A stretch of 64,000 nt of DNA, from contig CAVSLN010000007.1 of NCBI GenBank assembly GCA_963728855.1, forward strand, positions 682,001-746,000, in the 5' to 3' direction. The first letter of the stretch is position 1. Every line of letters begins with the position of its first letter. Under the pieces are notes generated by a model. The model was given only the letters and a program-made list of their open reading frames with translations. It was not told where the DNA came from and ran no database searches. A program made the position numbers and the translations under genes. This document shows, piece by piece, positions 25,542-35,526 of the stretch. Origin of the DNA: AC-43 sp963728855. GTDB lineage: Bacteria; Actinomycetota; Actinomycetes; Mycobacteriales; Micromonosporaceae.

Positions 25542-26846
25542 TTGCGCAGTAGATCCGGAAATGCGCGGGTAGTCACGGAGAGTGGCGACACTTCCGACGG
25601 ACATGCGAAGCGGCTCGCCGAGCCGCTTCGCCCAAGCGGTCGACCGTTGCGCGTGGCCCTGGTCGTACCGCCGTACTTCGATGTCCCACCCGCCGCCTAT
25701 GGCGGTGTGGAGGCCGTCGTCGCGGACCTCGCGGACGGCCTCGTCGACGCGGGCCACCAGGTGTACCTCATCGGCGCCGGCCGCCCCGGTACCGGCGCCA
25801 CGTTCGTGCCGGTCTGGGACCGCACCGTGCCGGAGCGGCTCGGTGAGCCGTACCCGGAGGTCATGCACGCGCTGTGCGCCCGTCGGGCGGTGCAGCGGCT
25901 GGCCGCCGAGGTGGGGCTCGACCTCGTACACGAGCACACGTTGTCCGGCCCGCTCAACGCCCCGGAGTACGCCCGGCTCGGGCTGCCCACCGTCCTAACG
26001 GTCCATGGACCTGTAGATAGTGAAATGCACCGGTTCTACGCCGAGCTGGGTCCCGAGGTCGCCCTGGTGGCGATCAGCCACCGGCAGCGGGCGCTGGCCG
26101 CCGACCTGAACTGGGTCGGCACGGTCCACAACGCGCTGCGCCTGGAGACGTGGCCGTACCGCACCGCGAAGGACCCGTACGCCCTGTTCCTCGGCCGGTT
26201 CCACCCCGACAAGGCGCCGCACCTCGCATTGGACGCCGCGCACGCGGCCGGGCTGCCGCTGGTACTCGCGGGTAAGTGCGCCGAGCCGCTGGAGCAGCAG
26301 TACTTCGACCGGGAGGTACGGCCCCGACTGACCGATACCGACCGGGTCTTCGGAGTGGCGGATGCCACTGCCAAGCGGGATTTGCTATCGCGTGCCCGGT
26401 GTCTACTCTTCCCAGTGCAGTGGGAGGAGCCGTTCGGGATGGTGATGATCGAGGCGATGGCCTGCGGTACGCCCGTCGTCGCGCTACGCGCGGGGGCCGT
26501 ACCCGAGGTCGTCGAGCACGGGGTGACCGGGTTGGTCTGCGGCACGCTCGAGGAGCTGCCGGTCGCGCTGGACGAGGTGACCGCGATCGACCCGGCCGCC
26601 TGCCGGGCACACGTCGCGGCCCGGTTCACCGCGCAGGAGATGGCGCACGGGTACGAGCTGGCATATCGGTCCGTCGTGACCGGGCAGCCCATGACCGGCA
26701 ACGGCCGGGTGCCGCGTCCCCGCGTCCCGGCCGCCGACCTGGCCACCAACGCCGGCCTCCGGCACCTCGACACCGTCCGCGGCCCGCTGGCCGCACCCGG
26801 TATGGCCCCCGCGGCGGTCCGCCGCTGGCCGGCGGTCGGCCAGTGA
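25542..26846 (+). CDS. GT4-family glycosyltransferase
   Basis: The 434-residue protein is a GT-B retaining glycosyltransferase. It shows VALVVPPYFDVPPAAYGGVE near the N-terminus, VLTVHGPVDSE, the acceptor-side HPDKAPHLALDAA, and the donor-site motif EEPFGMVMIEAMACGTPVVAL followed by GAVPEVVEHGVTGLV. The sugar and acceptor are unknown. The TTG start at 25542 follows GAGGGAGGGG. The stop overlaps the GTG of the debranching-type glucosidase by four bases, so the two probably act in one alpha-glucan or trehalose-type pathway. The 70 residues at the C-terminus are low-complexity. Confidence 0.88.
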   Translation: MRSRSGNARVVTESGDTSDGHAKRLAEPLRPSGRPLRVALVVPPYFDVPPAAYGGVEAVVADLADGLVDAGHQVYLIGAGRPGTGATFVPVWDRTVPERLGEPYPEVMHALCARRAVQRLAAEVGLDLVHEHTLSGPLNAPEYARLGLPTVLTVHGPVDSEMHRFYAELGPEVALVAISHRQRALAADLNWVGTVHNALRLETWPYRTAKDPYALFLGRFHPDKAPHLALDAAHAAGLPLVLAGKCAEPLEQQYFDREVRPRLTDTDRVFGVADATAKRDLLSRARCLLFPVQWEEPFGMVMIEAMACGTPVVALRAGAVPEVVEHGVTGLVCGTLEELPVALDEVTAIDPAACRAHVAARFTAQEMAHGYELAYRSVVTGQPMTGNGRVPRPRVPAADLATNAGLRHLDTVRGPLAAPGMAPAAVRRWPAVGQ

Positions 26847-29077
26847 CCGCCGCCACTACCGGTGCTTCCGCGCCGGTAGTGGGCGCATCGGCGCCGTCGG
26901 TGCTCCTCGCCGACGGCGCCGGACCGGTCACCGTGGTCGCCGGTACCACCTTCTGCCTGTCCGGCCGGACCGGCGACGTGGTACCCGGCACCTCGCACGG
27001 CCTGTTCTTCCGGGATGCCCGGGTCCTGTCCCAGTGGGAGCTGCGGCTGGACGGCGAGGCGCCGCACCCGCTGTCCGTACTGGCGCCGGAGTCGTTCGCC
27101 GCGCGGTTCGTGCTGCGCCGTGGGCCGCAGCCCGGGCTCGCCGACAGCACGATGCTGGTGGTGCGGGAGCGGCTGGTCGGGGACGGGCTGCGGGAGACCA
27201 TCACGCTGACCAACCTGGGCCGCGAGCCGACCGCCGTCACGGTGACGCTGCACGTGGACGCGGACTTCGCCGACCTGTTCGCGGTCAAGGAGGGGCGCAC
27301 CCCGCCGGCGCTGTCGCACGCCGGCGTACACGCCGGGGAGCTGCTGCTCACCCATCGTGGCGAGGGCAGCCGGGGGGTACGGGTCAGCGCGACCGCCGAC
27401 CCCATGCTCACCCCCGGCTCCCTGGTCTGGCGCATCGTCGTACCGCCCCGGGCGAGCTGGAGCACCGAGCTGGTCGCCCTGCCGTTGGTCGGCGACCAGG
27501 GCGTGGAGCCGCAGTTCGAGCGCGGGGAGAGCATCGAGGCCACCGCCGCCGGCCGCAAGCTGCGCGGCTGGCGGGCGGCCAGTGCCCGGATCCAGGCCGA
27601 CGAGCCGGCGCTCGCCCTCGCCCTGCGGCGCAGCGAGGACGACTTAGGCGCCCTGCGCATCGAGTCGGCGAGCGGGCACACGTTCATCGCGGCCGGCGCG
27701 CCCTGGTTCATGACGCTGTTCGGCCGGGACAGCCTGCTGACCGGCTGGATGGCCCTGCCGCTGGACGCCGGGCTGGCCCTGGGCACGCTGGAGACCCTCG
27801 CCCGGGTACAGGGCCGGCGGGTGGACCCGCTCACCGAGGAGGAGCCCGGCCGGATCCTGCACGAGCTGCGGCTGGGGCCGGCCAACGACGAGACGCTCGG
27901 CGGAAGCCACTACTACGGGACCATCGACGCCACCCCGCTGTTTGTCATGCTGGTGGCCGAGTGCCTGCGCTGGGGCGCCGACCCCGACCGGGTCCGCGCG
28001 CTGCTGCCGGCCGTGGACGCCGCGCTGTCCTGGGTCGAGCGGTACGGCGACCGGGACGGCGACGGGTTCGTCGAGTACCGGCGGGCGACCGACCGGGGCC
28101 TGGCGAACCAGGGCTGGAAGGACAGCTTCGACGCGATCGGGGACCGTACCGGCCGGCTGGCCGAGCCGCCGATCGCGCTCTGCGAGGTGCAGGGGTACGT
28201 CTACGGCGCGTACCTGGCGCGCGCGTACCTCGCCGAGACGCTGGAGAGCGACCGCACCGGCGCGGCCACCTGGCATACCGCCGCCGACCGGCTGCGTACC
28301 GCCTTCCACGAGCAATTCTGGCTGCCCGACCGGGGCTGGTACGCCCTCGCCCTCGACGGGGACAAGCGGGTGGTCGACGCGCTGGCGAGCAACGGGGCAC
28401 ACGCGCTGTGGACCGGCATCGCCACCGACGAGTGCGCCGCCCAGCTCGTCGCCCGGCTGTCCGAGCCCACGATGGACAGCGGGTACGGCCTGCGTACCCT
28501 CGCCGCCGACATGGGCCGCTACAACCCGATGAGCTACCACAACGGCTCGGTGTGGCCGCACGACACCGCCATCGCGGTCGCCGGACTGCTGGCCTACGCG
28601 CACGTACCCGGGGCGGTCGAGCTGGCCGGGCGGCTGGCCCAGGGACTGCTGGACGCGGCGAGCGCGTTCGGTGGCCGGCTGCCGGAGCTGTTCTGCGGCT
28701 TCCCGCGCGCCGAGTTCAGCCCGCCCGTCCCGTACCCCACCTCCTGCTCGCCCCAGGCGTGGGCCGCCGCCGCCCCGCTCCTGCTGGTCCGCGCGTTCCT
28801 CGGGCTGGCCCCCGACGTCCCGCACCGCCGGCTCGACCTCGCCCCGCGGGTCCCGGCGGGTTGGGGCGGGCTGACCGTCGACCAGCTGCGCCTCGGCGCG
28901 GAGGTCGCGCACGTGCACGCGCACGCGGAGGGCGCCACGGTGACCGGCTTACCGGCGGACTGGACGGTCGGCGAGCCACCGGTGCAGCGGGGCGAGCCGC
29001 ACCCGGCCACGGTCACCAGCCACCCGCGTACCGCAGCCGGCGCGCCCGTCCCGCAGCCCCGGCTGGCCGCGGACTGA
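26843..29077 (+). CDS. Second debranching-type amylo-alpha-1,6-glucosidase
   Basis: This 744-residue protein is a paralogue of the one encoded at 21983. Shared landmarks are GLFFRDARVLSQWELRLDG, PWFMTLFGRDSLLTGWMAL, EEEPGRILHELRLG, HYYGTIDATPLFVML, NQGWKDSFDAIGD and YPTSCSPQAWAAAAPLLLVRAFLGL. The GTG start overlaps the glycosyltransferase stop in GTGA. It has typical high-GC codon use, unlike the first paralogue, but contains two in-frame TTA leucine codons (27644 and 28949), rare in actinomycetes. It carries an Ala-rich N-terminal extension of about 30 residues. Confidence 0.88.
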   Translation: MTAATTGASAPVVGASAPSVLLADGAGPVTVVAGTTFCLSGRTGDVVPGTSHGLFFRDARVLSQWELRLDGEAPHPLSVLAPESFAARFVLRRGPQPGLADSTMLVVRERLVGDGLRETITLTNLGREPTAVTVTLHVDADFADLFAVKEGRTPPALSHAGVHAGELLLTHRGEGSRGVRVSATADPMLTPGSLVWRIVVPPRASWSTELVALPLVGDQGVEPQFERGESIEATAAGRKLRGWRAASARIQADEPALALALRRSEDDLGALRIESASGHTFIAAGAPWFMTLFGRDSLLTGWMALPLDAGLALGTLETLARVQGRRVDPLTEEEPGRILHELRLGPANDETLGGSHYYGTIDATPLFVMLVAECLRWGADPDRVRALLPAVDAALSWVERYGDRDGDGFVEYRRATDRGLANQGWKDSFDAIGDRTGRLAEPPIALCEVQGYVYGAYLARAYLAETLESDRTGAATWHTAADRLRTAFHEQFWLPDRGWYALALDGDKRVVDALASNGAHALWTGIATDECAAQLVARLSEPTMDSGYGLRTLAADMGRYNPMSYHNGSVWPHDTAIAVAGLLAYAHVPGAVELAGRLAQGLLDAASAFGGRLPELFCGFPRAEFSPPVPYPTSCSPQAWAAAAPLLLVRAFLGLAPDVPHRRLDLAPRVPAGWGGLTVDQLRLGAEVAHVHAHAEGATVTGLPADWTVGEPPVQRGEPHPATVTSHPRTAAGAPVPQPRLAAD

Positions 29078-29136
29078 GCGTCAGCGACGGACCGGGCGTC
29101 GGCGAGGGACGCGAAGCGCCGCGAACGACCGGCGGC

Positions 29137-29685
29137 TCAGGGCAGCATCCAGGCCACCGGGGTGGCCCCGGGCGGGCCGTACGTGATGGCGGTGGGCTTG
29201 GTGCCGACCGGCACCACGAACACGATCCAGCCGCGTACGCAGTCGCCGGGGTGCACGGGCCGGTGGTCGGTCGGGTAGGCCGGCTGCGGGAACCGGCCGT
29301 CGCTGACCAGGGCCGGCGGGGCCGGTGGGCCGTCGGGGGAGATCAGCTCCCACGGGGTCGGGCTCACGCTGATGTCGAAGATCGCTGTCGAGGACACGCA
29401 GAGCTGCACGTCGGCGGCGCCCCAGACATTGCCGGCCGGCCCGATCGTGGGGACGTCGGGCGCGACCGGCTGCCGGTACTCGAGCACGGTCGCCTGCACC
29501 TGGCCGTTGTCGGCCGGCGCCGTCTCACCGAACCGGTGCCCGGCTCCGGTCGGGTTGGCCGTCGGGCTGGACGCCGTGCTCGGTTCCGTAGCGCTACCGT
29601 TACCCTGCGCTGGTTTCGCACAGCCGGAAGGTAGCGCCATCGCCAACATCAGCGCGGCGACGCCCAGGAGGCGTACGCGGGTCAC
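29137..29685 (-). CDS. Secreted lipoprotein of unknown function
   Basis: The 182-residue product has a signal peptide with a lipobox ending in ALPSGC, making Cys22 the lipidated residue. A Ser/Thr-rich spacer follows, then a compact beta-like domain of about 130 residues with two cysteines (VQLCVSSTA and GDCVRGWIVF). The CVRGWIVFVVP pattern recalls DUF4352/telokin-like immunoglobulin-type domains, but I am not certain. It probably sits on the outer face of the membrane. It stands alone between convergent and divergent neighbours. Confidence 0.75.
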   Translation of the reverse strand: MTRVRLLGVAALMLAMALPSGCAKPAQGNGSATEPSTASSPTANPTGAGHRFGETAPADNGQVQATVLEYRQPVAPDVPTIGPAGNVWGAADVQLCVSSTAIFDISVSPTPWELISPDGPPAPPALVSDGRFPQPAYPTDHRPVHPGDCVRGWIVFVVPVGTKPTAITYGPPGATPVAWMLP

Positions 29686-29979
29686 GCGCGCACGGTACCC
29701 CGACCAGGCCGGAAGTGAGTAGCTCTCTTTACCGCGACGTTACGGCTTGGCGCCCAAATATCGCTCATGGTTGATGGGTCAGTGACAGGATGTCGCCGTC
29801 GGGGTCGGGGGGCCGGCGCAGAACCAGCGCCGCGGACACCAAGGGTCGTCGGAGGATATCCACTCGACGTCACGGACATGCGGTCCGCCAGCATTGGATG
29901 GTGCCCGGCAGACATCCTATGTTTCCCGGGACCATTACTTGATGCATGTAAATCTGTGCACACGTCCGCCGTGAAGGAG

Positions 29980-30167
29980 ATGTCGGATGAGCGACCGCGT
30001 AGCACGAGCCGGCCGGCGCCGCCGGGCCGGCGTCCGCTCGTCGTGCCGTACCGGGCCCGGACCTCGGCGCGGCCTCACTGGTACTGCTCGCGCTCGGCCT
30101 CCTGCTGGGCGGCGCCCGGACCCTGCGTACCGGGCGCCGCGGCGGCCGGCTCGCGCCCGCCGCCTGA
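29980..30167 (+). pseudogene. Possible broken gene for a small sortase-anchored protein
   Basis: From ATG at 29980 (after GAAGGAG) a short basic and proline-rich frame runs to about 30050; the next frame then reads GPDLGAASLVLLALGLLLGG and a basic tail to a stop at 30165-30167. Restoring one base near 30050 would give VPYTG ahead of this hydrophobic segment, the order of an LPxTG-type sorting signal. The second half lies antisense to the low-complexity C-terminus of the YihY gene. It may be chance. Confidence 0.3.
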
Positions 30168-31148
30168 GCCGTCCGGCGGGTCGCCGAGTGCCCCCCCGAG
30201 GAACTGCACGGCGACCCGCTGCTCGTCCGGGGGCAGCCGCCGCTCGGCCTCCACGTACCCCGTGTACGCCTTGCGGTCCGCCCCGGTCAGCGGCGGCGGG
30301 TTGACGCTGCGCGGCCACAGGCCCCGGGTGCGTACCACGTCGGCCTCTATCGCGTACAGGGTGAGCTGCGCCTGGAGCTGCAGCCACGCCAGCAGCCCGA
30401 GCACGACCCCGAACACCCCGTACAGCGACTGGGCGTGCCGGACCTGGTGCGCGACGAGCAGCGCGCCGACGGCCAGCAGCACCTGCCACAGGACGGCCGA
30501 GAGGACCGCCCCGAGCAGCATGTCCCGGGTCCGTACCACCCGCGCGGTGGCCAGCCGGAAGGCGACCAGGAACAGCCCGATGTTGAGCACCGTGGACAGC
30601 ACGATCGCGCCGCCGCGCACGGCCATCCCGAGACTGTCCGCCGTCCCGCCGAGCCCGGAGAGGGTACCGGTCACGATGACGGTGACGCCGAACGTGGCGA
30701 GCAGGCCGAAGCTGCGGGCCAGGCCGGGACCGAAGCCGGGGCGCTGGGCGTGCGGCACGTTCCAGACCCCGTTGAACGCGTTCATCGCCGCCGTCGCGAC
30801 GCCCCGGGCGCCCCACAGGCTGATCAGGATGCTCACGACCAGGACCGACCAGCTGCCGTGCAGCTCGCCCACGCGCAACTGCTCGCCGATCACCGGGAAC
30901 TCGATCAGCGCCGAGGTGAGCAGCCGGCGGTACAGGTCCGGGTTGTCGCGCAGGACGAACCCGAGCACGGTCGCGAACACCAGCAGCAGCGGGAAGATCG
31001 ACAGGAACGCGTAGTAGGCCATCAGCGCGGCCAGGTTGCCGGCCGAGTCGTCGCCGTACTTCTTCAGTACGGCCAGCGGGAACGCCAGCCACGGTACCCG
31101 CCGCTGTAAGGCGTCCCCACGCTGTACCACCCGTTCCACGAGGTTCAT
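30075..31148 (-). CDS. YihY/BrkB family inner membrane protein
   Basis: The 357-residue protein has about six membrane helices and the family signatures NLAALMAYYAFLSIFPLLL, LISLWGARGVATAAMNAFNGVW and ARVVRTRDMLLGAVLSAVLW. The family's biochemical role is not settled. The C-terminal 60 residues are Gly/Pro/Ala-rich and hydrophilic. ATG at 31148 is placed where homology begins; the long open frame upstream on this strand runs through a repeat array and is an artefact. It is divergent from the small helical protein gene and the Clp ATPase. Confidence 0.88.
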   Translation of the reverse strand: MNLVERVVQRGDALQRRVPWLAFPLAVLKKYGDDSAGNLAALMAYYAFLSIFPLLLVFATVLGFVLRDNPDLYRRLLTSALIEFPVIGEQLRVGELHGSWSVLVVSILISLWGARGVATAAMNAFNGVWNVPHAQRPGFGPGLARSFGLLATFGVTVIVTGTLSGLGGTADSLGMAVRGGAIVLSTVLNIGLFLVAFRLATARVVRTRDMLLGAVLSAVLWQVLLAVGALLVAHQVRHAQSLYGVFGVVLGLLAWLQLQAQLTLYAIEADVVRTRGLWPRSVNPPPLTGADRKAYTGYVEAERRLPPDEQRVAVQFLGGALGDPPDGSGGGREPAAAAPGTQGPGAAQQEAEREQYQ

Positions 31149-31219
31149 GCCCTCGCAGGTACCCGGTGCGCGGTCGCTTCGAAACGGTTTCCCGGGGCGG
31201 AGCCGGGTACCGGGAACCG

Positions 31220-31483
31220 GTGACCGACCGAATCCCCACCCCCATCGACGACCATGCCGCGCTGGAGGCGGCCCGGCGAGCCGCCCGGTACGCCGTACGG
31301 GCGGCCGAGGACCTGGCCACCTTCGCCGATCGGGCCCCGGCCGTACTCGACCCGGCCCTGCGCGCCGAGCACGCCGCCCTGCTCGCCCGCGACGAGGAGG
31401 CCCGGGCCCAGCGGCAGGACGCGTTCGACGCGCTCGGGCTGACCGTACCGAGCCTGGCGCAGCAGGAGGTGGACATCCCGTGA
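31220..31483 (+). CDS. Small helical hypothetical protein (87 aa)
   Basis: The product is an Ala/Arg/Glu-rich helical protein (HAALEAARRAARYAVRAAED, LRAEHAALLARDEEARAQRQ) of unknown function. The GTG at 31220 follows GGGAACC. Its stop overlaps the GTG of the first mini-cistron of the tandem array (GTGA), so it heads a chain of coupled reading frames that leads to the Clp ATPase. Confidence 0.6.
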   Translation: MTDRIPTPIDDHAALEAARRAARYAVRAAEDLATFADRAPAVLDPALRAEHAALLARDEEARAQRQDAFDALGLTVPSLAQQEVDIP

Positions 31484-31778
31484 TCAGCGGAGCGCGAGGC
31501 CACGGAGCCGGACCACGACGGTGGACGAGCGCCGAGCGCGGGAGCGAGGGGCAGCAGTGAGCGGAGCGAGAGGCTACGGGTCGCAACCACGACGGTGGAC
31601 GAGCGCCGAGCGCGGGAGCGAGGGGCAGCAGTGAGCGGAGCGAGAGGCTACGGGTCGCAACCACGACGGTGGACGAGCGCCGAGCGCGGGAGCGAGGGGC
31701 AGCAATGAGCGGAGCGAGAGGCTACGGGTCGCAACCACGACGGTGGACGAGCGCCGAGCGCGGGAGCGAGGGGCAGCA

Positions 31779-31782
<4 letters not shown>
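31480..31782 (+). repeat. Tandem array of four overlapping mini-cistrons (74-bp unit)
   Basis: Four copies lie head to tail; three have a period of exactly 74 bp and the first is 77 bp and more diverged. Each unit is an open frame: 31480-31560, 31557-31634, 31631-31708 and 31705-31782. Each starts with GTG or ATG, ends in TGA, and overlaps the next by four bases (GTGA or ATGA). The encoded peptide is 25-26 residues, beginning SGARG and containing PRRWTSAERGSEGQQ. GGGAGCGAGGGG at the end of each unit is a ribosome site for the next frame. The last unit ends on the ATG of the Clp gene. Confidence 0.9.
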
Positions 31783-34307
<2,525 letters not shown>

Positions 34308-34308
<1 letters not shown>

Positions 34309-34415
34309 TGGCGGAGACGGCGACCGTCGAGACGGCGACAGGGGTGACAGTGACGCAGGACACGTGTGAGGCCGGTGTGGCCCGGGTACCGTGCCCTCCG
34401 TGCCCGAGCAGATGA
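34308..34415 (+). CDS. Possible 35-residue linking reading frame
   Basis: ATG at 34308 overlaps the Clp stop codon and the frame ends in TGA at 34413-34415, overlapping the ATG of the next small gene (ATGA). The product is Thr/Val-rich at first (MAETATVETATGVTVTQD) and ends Pro/Cys-rich. It may serve only to couple translation. Confidence 0.35.
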
Positions 34416-34579
34416 GCAGCGAGGCGGGGGAGCGGCGGGTCGCGGTGCCGCACGCACGCGGAGGCGACCAGCCAGTACCCCCGGAGTCCGAGACCTTCAG
34501 CTTCGTCGACGTCGAGCGCGGCGACCCCGACGGTGCGGACCTCGAAGCCGCCGTCGCCTCGTGGGACGGCTTCCTCTGA
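34412..34579 (+). CDS. Small acidic hypothetical protein (55 aa)
   Basis: The product MSSEAGERRVAVPHARGGDQ onward includes the acidic end SFVDVERGDPDGADLEAAV-ASWDGFL. It has no recognisable domain. In-frame GTG codons at 34391 and 34400 could extend it. It follows the Clp gene through a short linking frame with four-base overlap, so it probably shares that transcript. Confidence 0.45.
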   Translation: MSSEAGERRVAVPHARGGDQPVPPESETFSFVDVERGDPDGADLEAAVASWDGFL

Positions 34580-34592
34580 CTCCCGCGCTGGC

Positions 34593-34621
34593 TTGACGCA
34601 GGCGGCGTACTTTTCTAGGCT
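34593..34621 (+). promoter_or_regulatory. Strong housekeeping-type promoter upstream of the HAD/GH65 pair
   Basis: TTGACG (34593-34598) and TAGGCT (34616-34621) are separated by exactly 17 bases, an excellent match to actinobacterial vegetative promoters. The nearest downstream gene starts at 34753. A second, weaker element (CTGACG, then TGTACT 17 bases on) lies immediately before that gene. Confidence 0.6.
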
Positions 34622-34752
34622 GCGCGTGGTAGTAAGAGAGACTTCCTGACAACCTCCGCGTTTCCCACCCAGCGGCCGGCGCGTCGTCAGGGCGTGCCGG
34701 TCCGCCGGAGGATCCCATTCCTGACGCGCCATGGCGCCCGCTCTGTACTAGC

Positions 34753-35526
34753 GTGGCCGGTGTGCTTGGGCTGCCAGCGACCATCCGGGCGTGCCTGTTC
34801 GACCTCGACGGCGTACTGACGCCGACGGCGACGATCCACGCGGCCTCCTGGAAGGAGACGTTCGACGCCTTCCTGCGGCGGTACGACGGGCCGCACTTCG
34901 TCCCCTTCGACGCGGCCGAGGAGTACGACCGGTACGTCGACGGGCGGGCCCGCGCCGACGGCGCCCGTACGTTCCTCGCCTCGCGGGGGATCAAGCTACC
35001 CGAGGGGAACGACGGCGACCCGCCCGACCGGGACACCGTCGAGGGGCTGAGCACCCGGAAGGACCTGGCGTTCCAGGCGCTCGTGGCGCGCGGGGGCGTG
35101 CTGCCGTACCCGGGCTCGGTGCGCTACCTGGCGGCGGCCCGCGACGCCGGGCTGCGCCGGGGAGTGGTGTCCGCGAGCGCGCACTGCGCCGAGATCGTCC
35201 GGGCGGCCGGGATCGGGGACCTGCTGGAGGTACGGGTGGACGGGGTGGTCGCGAAGGAGCGGCACCTGGCCGGAAAGCCGGCGCCGGACACGTTCCTGGC
35301 CGCGGCCGCGATGCTGGACGTCGAACCGGCCGAGGCGGCGGTGTTCGAGGACTCGCTGGCCGGCGTGGCGGCCGGGCGGGCCGGGCACTTCGGGTACGTG
35401 GTCGGGCTGGACCGGGCCGGGCAGGCCGAGTCGCTGCGGGTACACGGTGCCGACATCGTCGTGCCGGACCTCGTCGCGCTGCTGGACGTCACCGTGCTGG
35501 ACGTCACCCTGAAGGACCCCGCATGA
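34753..35526 (+). CDS. HAD-family beta-phosphoglucomutase-like phosphosugar mutase/phosphatase
   Basis: The 257-residue protein has the HAD nucleophile motif LFDLDGVLTPTATIHAASW (Asp17, Asp19), the GLSTRKDLAFQALVARGGVLPYPGS cap-core junction, and AAVFEDSLAGVAAGRAGHFG with the metal-binding acidic pair. Sequence resembles beta-phosphoglucomutases that turn beta-glucose-1-phosphate into glucose-6-phosphate. Its stop overlaps the ATG of a GH65 phosphorylase, the enzyme that makes beta-glucose-1-phosphate, which supports this role. GTG at 34762 is an alternative start that would fit a leaderless mRNA. Confidence 0.87.
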   Translation: MAGVLGLPATIRACLFDLDGVLTPTATIHAASWKETFDAFLRRYDGPHFVPFDAAEEYDRYVDGRARADGARTFLASRGIKLPEGNDGDPPDRDTVEGLSTRKDLAFQALVARGGVLPYPGSVRYLAAARDAGLRRGVVSASAHCAEIVRAAGIGDLLEVRVDGVVAKERHLAGKPAPDTFLAAAAMLDVEPAEAAVFEDSLAGVAAGRAGHFGYVVGLDRAGQAESLRVHGADIVVPDLVALLDVTVLDVTLKDPA

